Positions 8,062 to 18,059 of a stretch of DNA of 64,000 bases are shown piece by piece; position 1 is the stretch's first letter, and each line of letters opens with the position of its first letter. The notes below the pieces were generated by a model. That model searched no databases, was not told where the DNA came from, and worked only from the letters and a program-made list of their open reading frames with translations. Location: contig JAXLVB010000002.1 of the NCBI GenBank assembly GCA_046329195.1, positions 1,240,001 to 1,304,000 of the forward strand, read 5' to 3'. Source of the stretch: JAXLVB01 sp046329195 (GTDB lineage: Bacteria; Bacteroidota; Bacteroidia; Cytophagales; Spirosomataceae). The position numbers and the translations under genes are program-made.

Positions 8062-10974
8062 ATGAAATCTATTTTTTATCTCTTTCTACTATTTGTTTGT
8101 ACACAGATAGGCACTCATGCTGCAACGCTAACTGCTTCACAAACGGGCGACTACGAAGACCCTGCTACCTGGGGTGGCGTTGCCCCTACGGCTACTGATG
8201 ATGTAGTGATTCCTGTTGGGTTTACCGTAACCCTCAATACTACCAATGGTAGTTGTCTTGGTTTAAATGTGGCAGGTACACTGGTTATCAACCCCACTCG
8301 TACGCTTGCTGTGGGTGGTAGTATTGCTAACACTGGAATCATCACCATCAACGGCACGTTAAGTGCTACCAACTCGGGGGCTTCTTATACCAATTCGGCT
8401 GGTGCTACTACTACGGTGGCATTGGGAGGCATGCTTACGCTCAGTTGTGCGCTCACCAATGCGGGGACAATGACCGTAACGGGCACGCTCAATACATCCA
8501 ATGCGCTTACTAACAACAACGCCTTGACGGTAAGCGGCACGTTGGCAGCCTCTAATGCTGGAGCCGCTGTTTCGATAGGCTCAGGCGCAAATTTGTCGGT
8601 AAGTAGTGGAGGGACGATGAATTTGACCAGTAGTGTATCCATAACAGGAACGTTGACCAATGCAGGGACGAGTACAGTAAACGGTACGATTGTCAACAAC
8701 GGAACTTTTACAAACCCTGGTACTTTTACGGCCAATGCTTCTTTTACTTCATCCAATGCAATAACCAATGCTGGTAGTTTAACTTGTAATGCTCTTTTTT
8801 CAACTTCTAATACATTTAGAAATGATGGAACTTTCGTGACCGCCAATTCATTTTCGACGAGTAGTACATCAGCCAGTGCCGTAAATAACACCAATAGTAT
8901 GACTATTGGCGGCACTTTCAATATTACCAGCACAAGCGCAACCTTTACTAATAGCGGTACGTTGACCATTAATAGTGGCGCAACAGTTAGCTTGAGTTGT
9001 AATGTTAGTTTCTCTGGAATTTTTAATAATGGAGGAAATACTACTATTGCTGGAACAACAAATACCATTGCTGCCAGTTTAACAAACACTAACATAATCA
9101 ATTTTATAGGAACTACAAATACCATTTCAAACAACACCAATAATAGTGGAACTATCACTTTCAGCGGAACTACAAATAATATTAATGGCGCTACTCAAAC
9201 ATTTACTAATCAAACCGGTGGAACATTAATTATACCTATTAACAAAACCGTTTCTTTTGGGCAGAATTTAAATAATGCAGCAGGTGGAAATATACAGATT
9301 GGAGGGATTTTTAATTGTGTTGGAACTTCATTTATAGCGTCATCAATTACAATAACTAATAATGGTACAATTACAAGTTTAGGTTCAAACTCTGAATTAA
9401 ACTTTAATTATACTTTGATAGTAAATTTTTTAGGTAATCTCACACTCCAAGGTTCTGGATCTATAGTAATTGGCAAAATTAGTTTTCAAGTATCTGCTAC
9501 AACTTTTTCAAATGGAATGAAAATTACTGGAAATTCCATAAATGCTACAACTGTAAGTTTTACAGGAGCATTAGATTATGCTTTTTCTGGTTCTGGAAAT
9601 ATTATAGCCACTACAATTAGTGTAGGAAGTACGAAGGATGTAACTTTTGGCGGTAATCGTGCAATTACTTCTAATGTATTAAATGTAAATAGCAGCGGTA
9701 ATGTAAGCCTTACGGTAAACGGTGATATTTCGATTTCCACAGCAACCCTCAACTCTGGCAGTAGTGGTAGCCTTACGTTTGGTAGCACACAAGCGGTTTA
9801 TATCACCAATGAGTTAAAGCATAGTGGTTCGGGCACGCTTTCACTTAATAGTAATCCGACAAGTTACAACATCAACAACTTGACAATTGCAAGTAGTGCG
9901 GGTACTCGAACTTTCATTAACAAATCTATTTCCCTGACGGGTTCCCTTAACTTATCGTCTGGCCATGCCTCTTTGAGCACCTCTGTCATTCTTTACACCC
10001 CTTCTATAATTGGTGGCAGCTCAAACAGTTATGTCATTACCAGTGGGGCTGGTAGTTATTTACAAGCTTCTATTGTTGATGATGGTGGTACCCTGCCTTT
10101 CCCGATCGGCACTTCTTCTTCTTATACACCTTTAACCATTTCACCCAACGTTGCCTTTACTTTTGGAGTTCGGGTTCGCCAAGGGTTTACAACTAATCCG
10201 ACTCCAGGTGATGTAAACCAGACCATCAAATTGGAATGGGACGTACAAAAAATTAGTAGCGGAGCAGTGACTACTGCCATAATATTTCATTGGAATTCGG
10301 TAGATCAACAATCTGGGTTCAGTGGTGCATCAGCCTATTTGGCCCGATACTCTTCAGTATGGACAAAAGATAAAGATGTTACAAACGTATCAGGTTTTTC
10401 TGCAAGGGTTGATAATTTAACATTATTTGGCACCATGGCGATTTTTAGCTTAAGGGCAATCCCCGTTACATTATCCAAATTTACTGCTCAGAACGTTAAC
10501 AATGATGCCTTGTTGGAATGGACCACAATACAAGAAATCAACAACAAAGGATTTGAGATTGAGCGCAGCTTTAATGCGGTGGACTTCAGACAGATTGGCT
10601 ATGCCGAAGGAGCTGGCAATTCTAAAGAAACGCACCATTATCGCTTTGTGGACCCTAATGTGACGTCGGTAACGTATTATCGTCTTAAACAAGTAGATTT
10701 TGACGGACAAACCTCTTACACGAGAGCCGTTGCCGTAGTGCCAAGCGATGATGCCGAGATAACGTTGTACCCCAATCCGAGTTCGGGGGGGAAGTTTAGT
10801 ATAAAATCTTCTATCAACATACTTGGGTGGAAAATACGAACCGTGACAGGTCAACTGATAGGTGAAGGAAACAGAGAGTCTGAAATCAAAATTCCTTCTA
10901 ACAATAGGGGGCTATTTTTAGTTGAGTTTATTACTGACCAAGGTACAACTATAAAAAAAATCTGGGTAGAATAA
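8062..10974 (+). CDS. Large secreted Thr/Ser/Asn-rich repeat protein with T9SS C-terminal sorting domain
   Basis: This 970-aa exported protein has a signal peptide (MKSIFYLF to about THA, residue 20). A short module with TWGGVAPTATDDVVIP resembles the start of many Bacteroidota beta-helix proteins. About 600 residues of degenerate strand repeats follow (N-x-GT-x-T-x-x-GT-L), very likely a parallel beta-helix. Residues around 800-890 (ALLEWTTIQEINNKGFEIE) form the Ig-like domain often preceding a type A sorting domain, here ITLYPNPSSGG to KKIWVE at the end. It is thus probably moved across the outer membrane by the type IX system and anchored. Its function is unknown; adhesion or matrix roles are guesses. 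The middle (about 9000-9660) is more AT-rich. Confidence 0.85.
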   Translation: MKSIFYLFLLFVCTQIGTHAATLTASQTGDYEDPATWGGVAPTATDDVVIPVGFTVTLNTTNGSCLGLNVAGTLVINPTRTLAVGGSIANTGIITINGTLSATNSGASYTNSAGATTTVALGGMLTLSCALTNAGTMTVTGTLNTSNALTNNNALTVSGTLAASNAGAAVSIGSGANLSVSSGGTMNLTSSVSITGTLTNAGTSTVNGTIVNNGTFTNPGTFTANASFTSSNAITNAGSLTCNALFSTSNTFRNDGTFVTANSFSTSSTSASAVNNTNSMTIGGTFNITSTSATFTNSGTLTINSGATVSLSCNVSFSGIFNNGGNTTIAGTTNTIAASLTNTNIINFIGTTNTISNNTNNSGTITFSGTTNNINGATQTFTNQTGGTLIIPINKTVSFGQNLNNAAGGNIQIGGIFNCVGTSFIASSITITNNGTITSLGSNSELNFNYTLIVNFLGNLTLQGSGSIVIGKISFQVSATTFSNGMKITGNSINATTVSFTGALDYAFSGSGNIIATTISVGSTKDVTFGGNRAITSNVLNVNSSGNVSLTVNGDISISTATLNSGSSGSLTFGSTQAVYITNELKHSGSGTLSLNSNPTSYNINNLTIASSAGTRTFINKSISLTGSLNLSSGHASLSTSVILYTPSIIGGSSNSYVITSGAGSYLQASIVDDGGTLPFPIGTSSSYTPLTISPNVAFTFGVRVRQGFTTNPTPGDVNQTIKLEWDVQKISSGAVTTAIIFHWNSVDQQSGFSGASAYLARYSSVWTKDKDVTNVSGFSARVDNLTLFGTMAIFSLRAIPVTLSKFTAQNVNNDALLEWTTIQEINNKGFEIERSFNAVDFRQIGYAEGAGNSKETHHYRFVDPNVTSVTYYRLKQVDFDGQTSYTRAVAVVPSDDAEITLYPNPSSGGKFSIKSSINILGWKIRTVTGQLIGEGNRESEIKIPSNNRGLFLVEFITDQGTTIKKIWVE

Positions 10975-10998
10975 CCTGTAAACCAACTATTTGGAGCA

Positions 10999-11042
10999 AA
11001 ATACTGTCTTATCATAAAATCAATCCCTAAATACTGTCTTAT
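10999..11042 (+). repeat. 14-bp direct repeat before the second T9SS gene
   Basis: The sequence AAATACTGTCTTAT occurs at 10999-11012 and again at 11029-11042, where the second copy runs into the ATG of the next gene. It may be a small duplication or an operator; nothing else in the gap suggests a function. Confidence 0.6.
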
Positions 11043-13644
11043 GAAAACGAAACTTATACTCTTTGTATTGATTGTTTTTAGTTTTTCACTAAAAGCGGCA
11101 ACATTTACATCCATATCTGCTGGCGGTAACTGGAATTTATCCGCAACTTGGACCTTTACAGGTACTGATCCAGATGGGATCCCAGATTCAGATGATGATG
11201 TAGTTATTGATGGACCAGTAGCCTTAAATACCAGCGTTACCTGCAATAGTCTAATAGTAAACGCTTCCAAAACTTTTACAATCAATAGCAGCCGAACCTT
11301 AACTGTTACGACAACGGTAATTAATAATGGAACCATTGACGAACAAGGCACATTAACCATAACCACCAATTTAACCAACAATCTCGGGGCGGCTATTACA
11401 AATGCCTCAACTAAGACATTATCTGTAAGTGGCAACACAATTAATAGTGGTACAATTACAATCAATGGTACTTATACTGCAAGTGGTACCACAACCAACG
11501 ACGGTACAATTACCATCAATGGTACTTATACCGCAACAGGAGATTTTACCAATTCAGGCACAATAAACGTTATAACAGGAGGAACCTTAGACACAAAATT
11601 AGCACTCACAAACAATGGTACAATGACTGTGAGTGGAACGTTGAAATTTTCTGGCACCACAGATCGAACCATTGGAGGAAGTGGAACTGCCACAATAAAT
11701 AGCCTTACTACTGCTAATAATAGTGTGAAGACCTTGAGTTCGGGTACTTGGAATATTTCAACTGTTACTGTTGGAGGAGGTAACTCTGAAAAATTAGTTT
11801 TCAGTGGTACAGGAATATATACCGTTACAACCATCAATCATGCCTCGACATTAGGAACTATCACTATTGGTAGCACTGGAACATTTAACCTAACGAATGT
11901 TTCGGTGTCTGGTGGCGGTACAATTGCTGTCTCTGTTACTAATTATACAATTACAACGACCGAAACTTGGACGGCAACTTCAGGAACGATTTCCTTCATA
12001 AATGTAACCAACAATTCTGCAAATGTGAGTACCGCAGCATCGGGCATTGTCACTATATCAGGTACACTAACCAACGCCAGCACCATCACAAACAGCGGAT
12101 CTCTGACAGTTTCAGGCTTACTAACCAACAATGCTCCAGGAGCTATTACCAACACGGGAACGTTAACTCTTGATGAAAACACAACTTCTGCCAATTTGAA
12201 TGCTGGTACTATAAGCGGCAGTGGTACAGTGTCTATCAAACGTAATCTTACAAACGATGGTTCTTTTGGTTGTAATACCCTCAATTTAACTGGCGGAAAT
12301 GCTCAAACCTTAGCTGGTACAGGTTCGGCAAGCATAAGTTCTTTGGTAACTTCTGGGAATGGAAACAAAACCTTTAGTGCGGGCACATGGTCTATTGTGA
12401 ACAGCTCTATCAGTGGTGGAACAGGTAATTTAACGTTTTCGGGTAGTACTATTTCTTTTACAGGAATACTCCTGAACAATGGTACTTCCAATACTGTAAC
12501 CTTTTCAAATGGGATTACATCGTTATCTATAAATAATGTTACTATCAATACATCATCAGGCGGTACAATTATATTCAATAAAGATGCTGTAATCGGTGGT
12601 ACCCTCACATTAACCAGCGGTAATGTCACATTAGGTTCAAGTAGAGAATTGACTGCTTATACCATTAGCGGTGGCTCGTCAAGTAGTTATATTGAAAATA
12701 ACAATACAAGTTCGGGTAGTAGGCTTGTTCGTAGTGTTGGTACTACTCCTGTATTTTTTCCAATCGGAATAACTGGAGTGTATGCTCCTGCTTGGGTAAA
12801 TTATAGTTCTGGTACTTCTGATACTTATATTAGAGTAAGTAATATCTTTAGTACAGCTCCAACCGATCCGACTAAAGCCGTTGGTCTTGAATGGAATGTC
12901 AATAAAGTAAGTGGCACTGGTGCATTTCCTGGAACGCTAACTTTACAATGGAATAGTTCCGACCAAGGAGCTGGATTTTCGTTAGGCTCGGCTAAAGTTT
13001 ATCATTATGTTTCGCCTTCTTGGACTCAACAAACTTCTACTGCTGCAGGCGGTAGTGACCCATACACTATTACAGGTTCAGGAATAACTTCATTTTCTCC
13101 ATTTGGAGTATTTAGTAGTGGAGCTCTCCCCGTTGAGTTAGCTTCTTTTCAGGGTAGCTTGCAAGCGGGTCATGCTTTGCTCGAATGGAAAACCCTAAGT
13201 GAACGAAATAACCTCGGTTTTGAACTAGAAAAAAGCCTTGATGCGGTTCAATTTACTAAAATCGGCTATGTAGAAGGTAGCGGCAATTCGCAAACACCAC
13301 GTGATTATCGCTACGTTGATACTGAGCTTACGGAGGTATCTTATTATCGCCTCAAACAACTTGATTTTGATGGCGGTTCTACCCTTAGCAAAACCGTCGT
13401 GGTAATTCCTGATGGTGTCAAAAATGAGGTGGTTGTCTATCCCAACCCAAGCACCGAAGTAATTCAGATTTCGACCAAAAGTCCAATCCAGCAGTTAAAC
13501 CTGTTGAATGTAACAGGAGAGTTGATATGGACAAAGTCAGCTCAGTGGTCAACGATTGACGTCCAGCAGCTGCCCAAAGGCATTTACCTACTTCAAGTCG
13601 TTACAGAGGACGGAATCAGAACAAAGAAAATTGTAAAACAATAA
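11041..13644 (+). CDS. Large secreted Thr/Ser/Asn-rich repeat protein with T9SS C-terminal sorting domain (paralogue)
   Basis: This 867-aa paralogue of the preceding gene shares its layout. It has a signal peptide (MKTKLILFVLIVFSFSLKA), an opening WNLSATWTFTG-type module, long degenerate beta-strand repeats rich in T, S, N and G, and an Ig-like segment (ALLEWKTLSERNNLGFELE). The type A sorting domain runs from VVVYPNPSTEV to TKKIVKQ. The C-terminal third is much closer to its neighbour than the repeats are, which fits tandem duplication followed by drift of the passenger region. It is probably a surface or secreted T9SS cargo of unknown ligand. The 66-bp gap to the upstream gene suggests co-expression. 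Confidence 0.85.
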   Translation: MKTKLILFVLIVFSFSLKAATFTSISAGGNWNLSATWTFTGTDPDGIPDSDDDVVIDGPVALNTSVTCNSLIVNASKTFTINSSRTLTVTTTVINNGTIDEQGTLTITTNLTNNLGAAITNASTKTLSVSGNTINSGTITINGTYTASGTTTNDGTITINGTYTATGDFTNSGTINVITGGTLDTKLALTNNGTMTVSGTLKFSGTTDRTIGGSGTATINSLTTANNSVKTLSSGTWNISTVTVGGGNSEKLVFSGTGIYTVTTINHASTLGTITIGSTGTFNLTNVSVSGGGTIAVSVTNYTITTTETWTATSGTISFINVTNNSANVSTAASGIVTISGTLTNASTITNSGSLTVSGLLTNNAPGAITNTGTLTLDENTTSANLNAGTISGSGTVSIKRNLTNDGSFGCNTLNLTGGNAQTLAGTGSASISSLVTSGNGNKTFSAGTWSIVNSSISGGTGNLTFSGSTISFTGILLNNGTSNTVTFSNGITSLSINNVTINTSSGGTIIFNKDAVIGGTLTLTSGNVTLGSSRELTAYTISGGSSSSYIENNNTSSGSRLVRSVGTTPVFFPIGITGVYAPAWVNYSSGTSDTYIRVSNIFSTAPTDPTKAVGLEWNVNKVSGTGAFPGTLTLQWNSSDQGAGFSLGSAKVYHYVSPSWTQQTSTAAGGSDPYTITGSGITSFSPFGVFSSGALPVELASFQGSLQAGHALLEWKTLSERNNLGFELEKSLDAVQFTKIGYVEGSGNSQTPRDYRYVDTELTEVSYYRLKQLDFDGGSTLSKTVVVIPDGVKNEVVVYPNPSTEVIQISTKSPIQQLNLLNVTGELIWTKSAQWSTIDVQQLPKGIYLLQVVTEDGIRTKKIVKQ

Positions 13645-13649
13645 AACTA

Positions 13650-13680
13650 AAAAAGGACAGGATCAAAACCTGTCCTTTTT
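13650..13680. terminator. Bidirectional rho-independent terminator
   Basis: A 12-bp perfect stem (AAAAAGGACAGG / CCTGTCCTTTTT) with a 7-nt loop and terminal T-run on both strands separates the T9SS gene from the convergent hydrolase gene. Confidence 0.85.
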
Positions 13681-13682
13681 GT

Positions 13683-15104
13683 TTACAACTCAAACGTCTG
13701 TCCTCGGTCTGGGATGACTACTTCGTCGTAACCTTCTGATTTAAGTGTTTGTTGAAAAGTAACCATGCTTTGCAATTCGCCATGGATTAAAAATACCTTT
13801 TTGAGCTGCTGAGGTGATTGCATTCGTACAAATCGGAGTAAATCTTGGCAATCGGCATGGCCACTGAACACATCAATCCGCTCGATACTGGCATTTACGG
13901 GCATATCTTTGCCTTTGATTCTGATGGTATTTTGTCCTTCTAGCAACCGGTGGCCCAGTGAGCCTTCGGCGGCGTAACCCACCATCAGAATCGTACAATA
14001 GGGGTTACTTATATTGGCAGCTACGTGTTGTTCTACTCGTCCACCTTGCACCATACCAGAGGCTGATATAATAATACAAGGCTCGTTGTAGTTCGAAATC
14101 ATTCGGCTTGCCTTTTCGCTTTCTATGATTTGTAAATTATCAAAATCAAATAAGGAGTCGTTTTCTTCTTGAAACTCACGAGCTTCTTTATTCAGAAACT
14201 TGAGGTTCCGTTGATACACCTTGGTGCTTCGGTGCGCCAAAGGGCTGTCTGAGAATACTTTAATAGGGATGAAACCTCGCTCTGTGTAGAGGCGATTGAG
14301 GGTATATAGCAGGGCTTGTGTGCGCCCTACCGAAAACGACGGCACAATCATCCGGCCCGGTTTGTCAATACAGGTGCGTTGAATCACATCGGCCAGGGCC
14401 TCTTCGGGCGAAAGTTTATCTTCGTGCTGGCGCCCGCCATAGGTAGTTTCGCAGAGGAGATAATCCACCTGAGGAACGGTGGCTGGGTCGATGTGGAGTG
14501 GATAATTTTTTCGGCCAATATCCCCCGAAAAGCAAATCGTTTTTTTCTGCCCTTCTTCTACAATTTCGAGTAAAATATGGGCTGCCCCTAACAAGTGACC
14601 TGCTGGAATAAAGGTAACGTGTACGCCATTGATAATTTTGAAACGCTGATTGAAGGCAATCGTCACAAAATTATCCACCGATTCTTTGACTTGTTTCTCA
14701 AAATACAAATCTCCTTTTTTGGCTAAGCGGTCCAGTTTTTTTCGGCGCTTTTTACTGTCGCCTTGTGCTTTTTTGAGTTTTTGTTGGTTCAAATGAGCCG
14801 CATCATACAGCAAGAGTTCTGTTAGCTCATAGGTAGGTGGTGTGCACAAAATTTGCCCTTCAAAGCCTTCTCGATACAAGTTGGGGATGTTGCCAGAATG
14901 GTCAATATGAGCGTGTGTCAATAAAACTAAGTTGACGGAAGAAGCTTCAAAAGGAAACAGAGCCGAAGATGCCTCCTCGGCATGCCAGTCTCGCTCCATA
15001 TCAGTACCACAGTCAATCAAAATTCGATAGTCATGCTCTGGTAATTCTAACAAGTACATGCTGCCCGTCACTTGACGAGCGGCACCCCAAAATGTTAACT
15101 TCAT
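13683..15104 (-). CDS. MBL-fold beta-CASP RNA metallo-hydrolase
   Basis: This 473-aa cytoplasmic protein is of the RNase J/CPSF-73-related RNA hydrolase family. The zinc-binding HAHIDH motif lies at about residue 64, with further ligands in GHLLGAAH and FSGDIGRKNYPL. The beta-CASP insert follows, with IVPSFSVGRTQALLYTL, ISASGMVQGGRVEQH and the terminal FSGHADCQDLLRF and FLIHGE motifs of the family. A Lys/Arg-rich stretch near residues 105-125 may contact RNA. It likely cleaves or trims RNA; the exact substrate is unknown. It is transcribed away from the divergent DD-peptidase gene. Confidence 0.9.
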   Translation of the reverse strand: MKLTFWGAARQVTGSMYLLELPEHDYRILIDCGTDMERDWHAEEASSALFPFEASSVNLVLLTHAHIDHSGNIPNLYREGFEGQILCTPPTYELTELLLYDAAHLNQQKLKKAQGDSKKRRKKLDRLAKKGDLYFEKQVKESVDNFVTIAFNQRFKIINGVHVTFIPAGHLLGAAHILLEIVEEGQKKTICFSGDIGRKNYPLHIDPATVPQVDYLLCETTYGGRQHEDKLSPEEALADVIQRTCIDKPGRMIVPSFSVGRTQALLYTLNRLYTERGFIPIKVFSDSPLAHRSTKVYQRNLKFLNKEAREFQEENDSLFDFDNLQIIESEKASRMISNYNEPCIIISASGMVQGGRVEQHVAANISNPYCTILMVGYAAEGSLGHRLLEGQNTIRIKGKDMPVNASIERIDVFSGHADCQDLLRFVRMQSPQQLKKVFLIHGELQSMVTFQQTLKSEGYDEVVIPDRGQTFEL

Positions 15105-15285
15105 TTAATGTAGATTTCCTTCGATATAGTTTTGCTTTTTTACAAAAGTACCACCAGTTCGGTATTTTCCGCTCGCCATGTCATAATAATTTACTATTTT
15201 CATGGTTTGTAGAATGTGGCCTCGTCATGAGTTTATCTTCTATACGACCAGAACCTAATTTGTTTGAGCTAAACACTACACACTG

Positions 15286-16773
15286 ATGGCTTATTTAAAA
15301 ACAACTATTTTGTTCGGATTTTGTTGGATGATTTGTCATACAGTAGTTGCTCAAATAGATACGCTCGCACTACAACGCCTTCAAAAACAAATAGATACCT
15401 TACAGAACTCACCTTTTTTACAAAATGGCATGGTGGGAGCATCAGTCAAGCAGGTGAAGTCGGGCAAGATTTTGCTGCAATACCAACACCAAAAAAGTTT
15501 GGCACCGGCCTCTACCATGAAGCTCATTACCACAGCAGCGGCGTTGAGTGTACTGGGCGAAAGCTATCGATACCAGACAAGTTTGGAATATGAGGGTGAC
15601 ATTATTGACGGTATCCTCCGAGGGAATATATATATCAAAGGCACTGGCGACCCCTCGCTGGGGAGTAATCGTCATGCGGGTTTTCCTGACTACTCGGCTA
15701 TCTTCGATAAATGGATAGCCAAACTAAAAGAAATCGGCATCAAAGAAATCCAAGGTTCTGTTATTGCCGATGCCTCGCTGTTTGAGGAAAATGCTCCGCC
15801 CAATACCTGGAACTGGAACGACATGGGCAACTATTATGGCGCAGGGGCTTTTGGACTAAATGTCAACGAAAACCTTTTTAAAGTGGTTTTTAAGTCAGGA
15901 AAAGTGGGCGAAAACACCACAGTAGTTCGAACAGAACCCGAATTACCCTTCCTTGAATTTATCAATCACGTAAGCACCGACAAGCCTAACACAGGCGACC
16001 AAACGATATTCTATTCTCGCCCTTACGACTCGCAAGTACTTTTTGAAGGCACTATTCCAGCAGGTGTGGCTGAGTTTTCGGTGAAGGGGTCCATCCCAGA
16101 CCCTGCCTATTGGTTAGCATACATGTTTCAGCAAAAACTGCTGGATGCGAAGTTGACGGTTTGTGAGGAACCAACCACCGTTTTTCGGATAAAACAGAAA
16201 TATCATCGTTTTCAGTCGCCCAAAGCCAATGTGCTGGATGTAGTGTATTCGCCGTTTTTGATGGATTTAATTAAACAATGTAACTTCCAGAGTATCAATC
16301 TATACGCCGAATCGTTTCTGAAAACACTCTCTATCAAACTAGGGAGCGACAACACGACGTATGAAGGAATCAAGGTCTTAAAACAAATTTGGCAGAGTAA
16401 GGGGATTGATTTGAGTGGGTTTAACCCTAAAGATGGCAGTGGATTGTCAACGGTTTCGTCCATCACGGCAGACAACATGACCAGTATTTTGAGTAAAATG
16501 GGCAATGAACCTTATTTTCAGACCTACTACTACTCAATTCCTGTACTGGGAGAATCGGGAACAGTGCGGAATCTGGGGAAATCGTCGAGAGCAGCAGGAA
16601 ACGTCCATGCCAAAAGTGGCTCTATCGAAGGCGTTCGAGCGTATGCAGGCTATTTTACCAGTAAATCAGGCGAGTTGTATTGTTTTTCGTTCATGCTCAA
16701 TCGCTATAACTCAGACCTTGGTAATGCTACCAAAGCACTTGAGAAATTGATGGTGATGCTGGCTGATTTGTAA
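15286..16773 (+). CDS. dacB: D-alanyl-D-alanine carboxypeptidase/endopeptidase (PBP4 family)
   Basis: This periplasmic class C penicillin-binding protein trims or cleaves D-Ala-containing peptidoglycan cross-links. A signal peptide ends near residue 22. The three active-site motifs are present: S76-T-M-K79 (SxxK, nucleophile and base), S-I-N in CNFQSINLYAES, and K-S-G in VHAKSGSIEGVRAYAG. The large insertion domain between motifs one and two matches the S13 peptidase family. At 495 aa it is typical. A terminator hairpin lies 115 bp after the stop. Confidence 0.92.
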   Translation: MAYLKTTILFGFCWMICHTVVAQIDTLALQRLQKQIDTLQNSPFLQNGMVGASVKQVKSGKILLQYQHQKSLAPASTMKLITTAAALSVLGESYRYQTSLEYEGDIIDGILRGNIYIKGTGDPSLGSNRHAGFPDYSAIFDKWIAKLKEIGIKEIQGSVIADASLFEENAPPNTWNWNDMGNYYGAGAFGLNVNENLFKVVFKSGKVGENTTVVRTEPELPFLEFINHVSTDKPNTGDQTIFYSRPYDSQVLFEGTIPAGVAEFSVKGSIPDPAYWLAYMFQQKLLDAKLTVCEEPTTVFRIKQKYHRFQSPKANVLDVVYSPFLMDLIKQCNFQSINLYAESFLKTLSIKLGSDNTTYEGIKVLKQIWQSKGIDLSGFNPKDGSGLSTVSSITADNMTSILSKMGNEPYFQTYYYSIPVLGESGTVRNLGKSSRAAGNVHAKSGSIEGVRAYAGYFTSKSGELYCFSFMLNRYNSDLGNATKALEKLMVMLADL

Positions 16774-16887
16774 TCAACTGAAAGGATAATCTGACGATTA
16801 AACATCTTGCCAATTAAAATAAAAGCACTGAGCGTGCTAACTGGGTATTGAGATGACATTCCTTGGAGTCGCTCTATTTCATCGTTT

Positions 16888-16911
16888 CAGGGGGCTAAAT
16901 TCCCCCTGTTG
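16888..16911 (+). terminator. Terminator-like hairpin after dacB
   Basis: CAGGGGG and CCCCCTG form a perfect 7-bp GC-rich stem with loop CTAAATT, followed by TTGTTT. It sits between the convergent dacB and glycosyltransferase genes. Confidence 0.6.
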
Positions 16912-16983
16912 TTTAGATAATTCCTATTCCCACACTTGCCGATTTTTTAACCAATAAGATATCTCACTCTTATCGCCCCAAAT

Positions 16984-17994
16984 CTATGACGGATACTCTA
17001 CTCCTGTACCCATTTGCTGGCTCCCTTTGGGTTCGTTGAGTTTTTTCCAACCCTCCGACAAAAAGCCATTTCCGTAAGCGATTAGTTGGGTAAATGCCGC
17101 TCGAATACTCAGTAATGCAATGGCTAGGTTTTTGTATTTTTGGAACGAATCAAGGCCAATTAACAAGCTATAAATCACTAATACTGCAAGTTGCAACAAA
17201 CCTAAGGGGGCAAATACAATCAGAAACACAGGAACAGAATAAACCATCAACGTAAAAGCTGCCGGAAAAAAATGAACCCATTTGAGTTCACTAGGAAAGA
17301 ATCGGCTGATGTTGATACGGGCTTTGCCAAAGAAATTAAGTTGCCGATAAAACGCAGCAAAGTTGGTTCGTCGTTTATGATAAATAAAGGCTTCGGGTAT
17401 TAGCCCAGACTTAAAGCCCATCGCAATAGCCCGAATACTGAACTCGATGTCTTCGCCCATGCGAGTCAATTTGAAGCCTTTCGTCTTTTCCCAGACCGCT
17501 CTTGACAGTCCCATGTTAAAACTACGAGGGTGAAATTGCCCCCCTACGTTGTTTTTCTTACCCCGAATCCCCCCTGTAGTAAAGAGTGAAGTCATCGAAT
17601 AGCTGATGGCTTTTTGAATAGGGGTAAAACTCGGATGATCGGTATCAGGGCCACCATAAAGGTCTAAATAAGAACTATTTAGGTGGCCCTCAACTTGCTC
17701 CAAATAAGTGGGTTCTATCAGCGCATCCGAATCTAAAATGATAAAATAATCGCCACTGGCTCGCTCAATTCCTGAGTTTCGAGCAAAACCTTGACCTCCA
17801 TTTTCTTTGTAGAAATAGGTGATTTTTAGTTGGTTTTCATAACGTTTTACCACTTCATCGGCCTTCATTTTAGAGCCATCCTCTACTACCACCACCTCAA
17901 AATGAGTGTAAGTCTGTTGCATTAAGCACTGCAATAGCTCGGCCAACTCGTCGGGGCGGTTATAAACAGGGATGATAAAGGAATAAAAACGCAT
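16984..17994 (-). CDS. Glycosyltransferase family 2, membrane associated
   Basis: This GT-A fold transferase has the N-terminal signature SFIIPVYNRPDELAELL, the metal-binding D-S-D in IILDSDALI, GGQGFARNSGI for the sugar nucleotide, and an acceptor-side GEDIEFS block. One or two hydrophobic helices near residues 245-285 should tie it to the inner membrane. It probably acts in cell-envelope or exopolysaccharide synthesis, with donor and acceptor unknown. It lies downstream of hemL on the same strand (65-bp gap) but has no functional link to it. Confidence 0.88.
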   Translation of the reverse strand: MRFYSFIIPVYNRPDELAELLQCLMQQTYTHFEVVVVEDGSKMKADEVVKRYENQLKITYFYKENGGQGFARNSGIERASGDYFIILDSDALIEPTYLEQVEGHLNSSYLDLYGGPDTDHPSFTPIQKAISYSMTSLFTTGGIRGKKNNVGGQFHPRSFNMGLSRAVWEKTKGFKLTRMGEDIEFSIRAIAMGFKSGLIPEAFIYHKRRTNFAAFYRQLNFFGKARINISRFFPSELKWVHFFPAAFTLMVYSVPVFLIVFAPLGLLQLAVLVIYSLLIGLDSFQKYKNLAIALLSIRAAFTQLIAYGNGFLSEGWKKLNEPKGSQQMGTGVEYPS

Positions 17995-18059
17995 GAAAAT
18001 ATTCTATCAATTTACTGATTTTTAGCGACTTCAACTCACCCGTAAAGCCACTGAAAACC

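Noticed and set aside
8385..9158. Long Leu/Val-rich minus-strand frame opposite the first T9SS gene (and similar ones at 10851-11465, 11943-12284)
   Set aside because: It is the antisense of Thr/Asn/Ser-rich codons, giving artificial Val/Leu runs. There is no promoter or start context, and the sense gene has a complete architecture.
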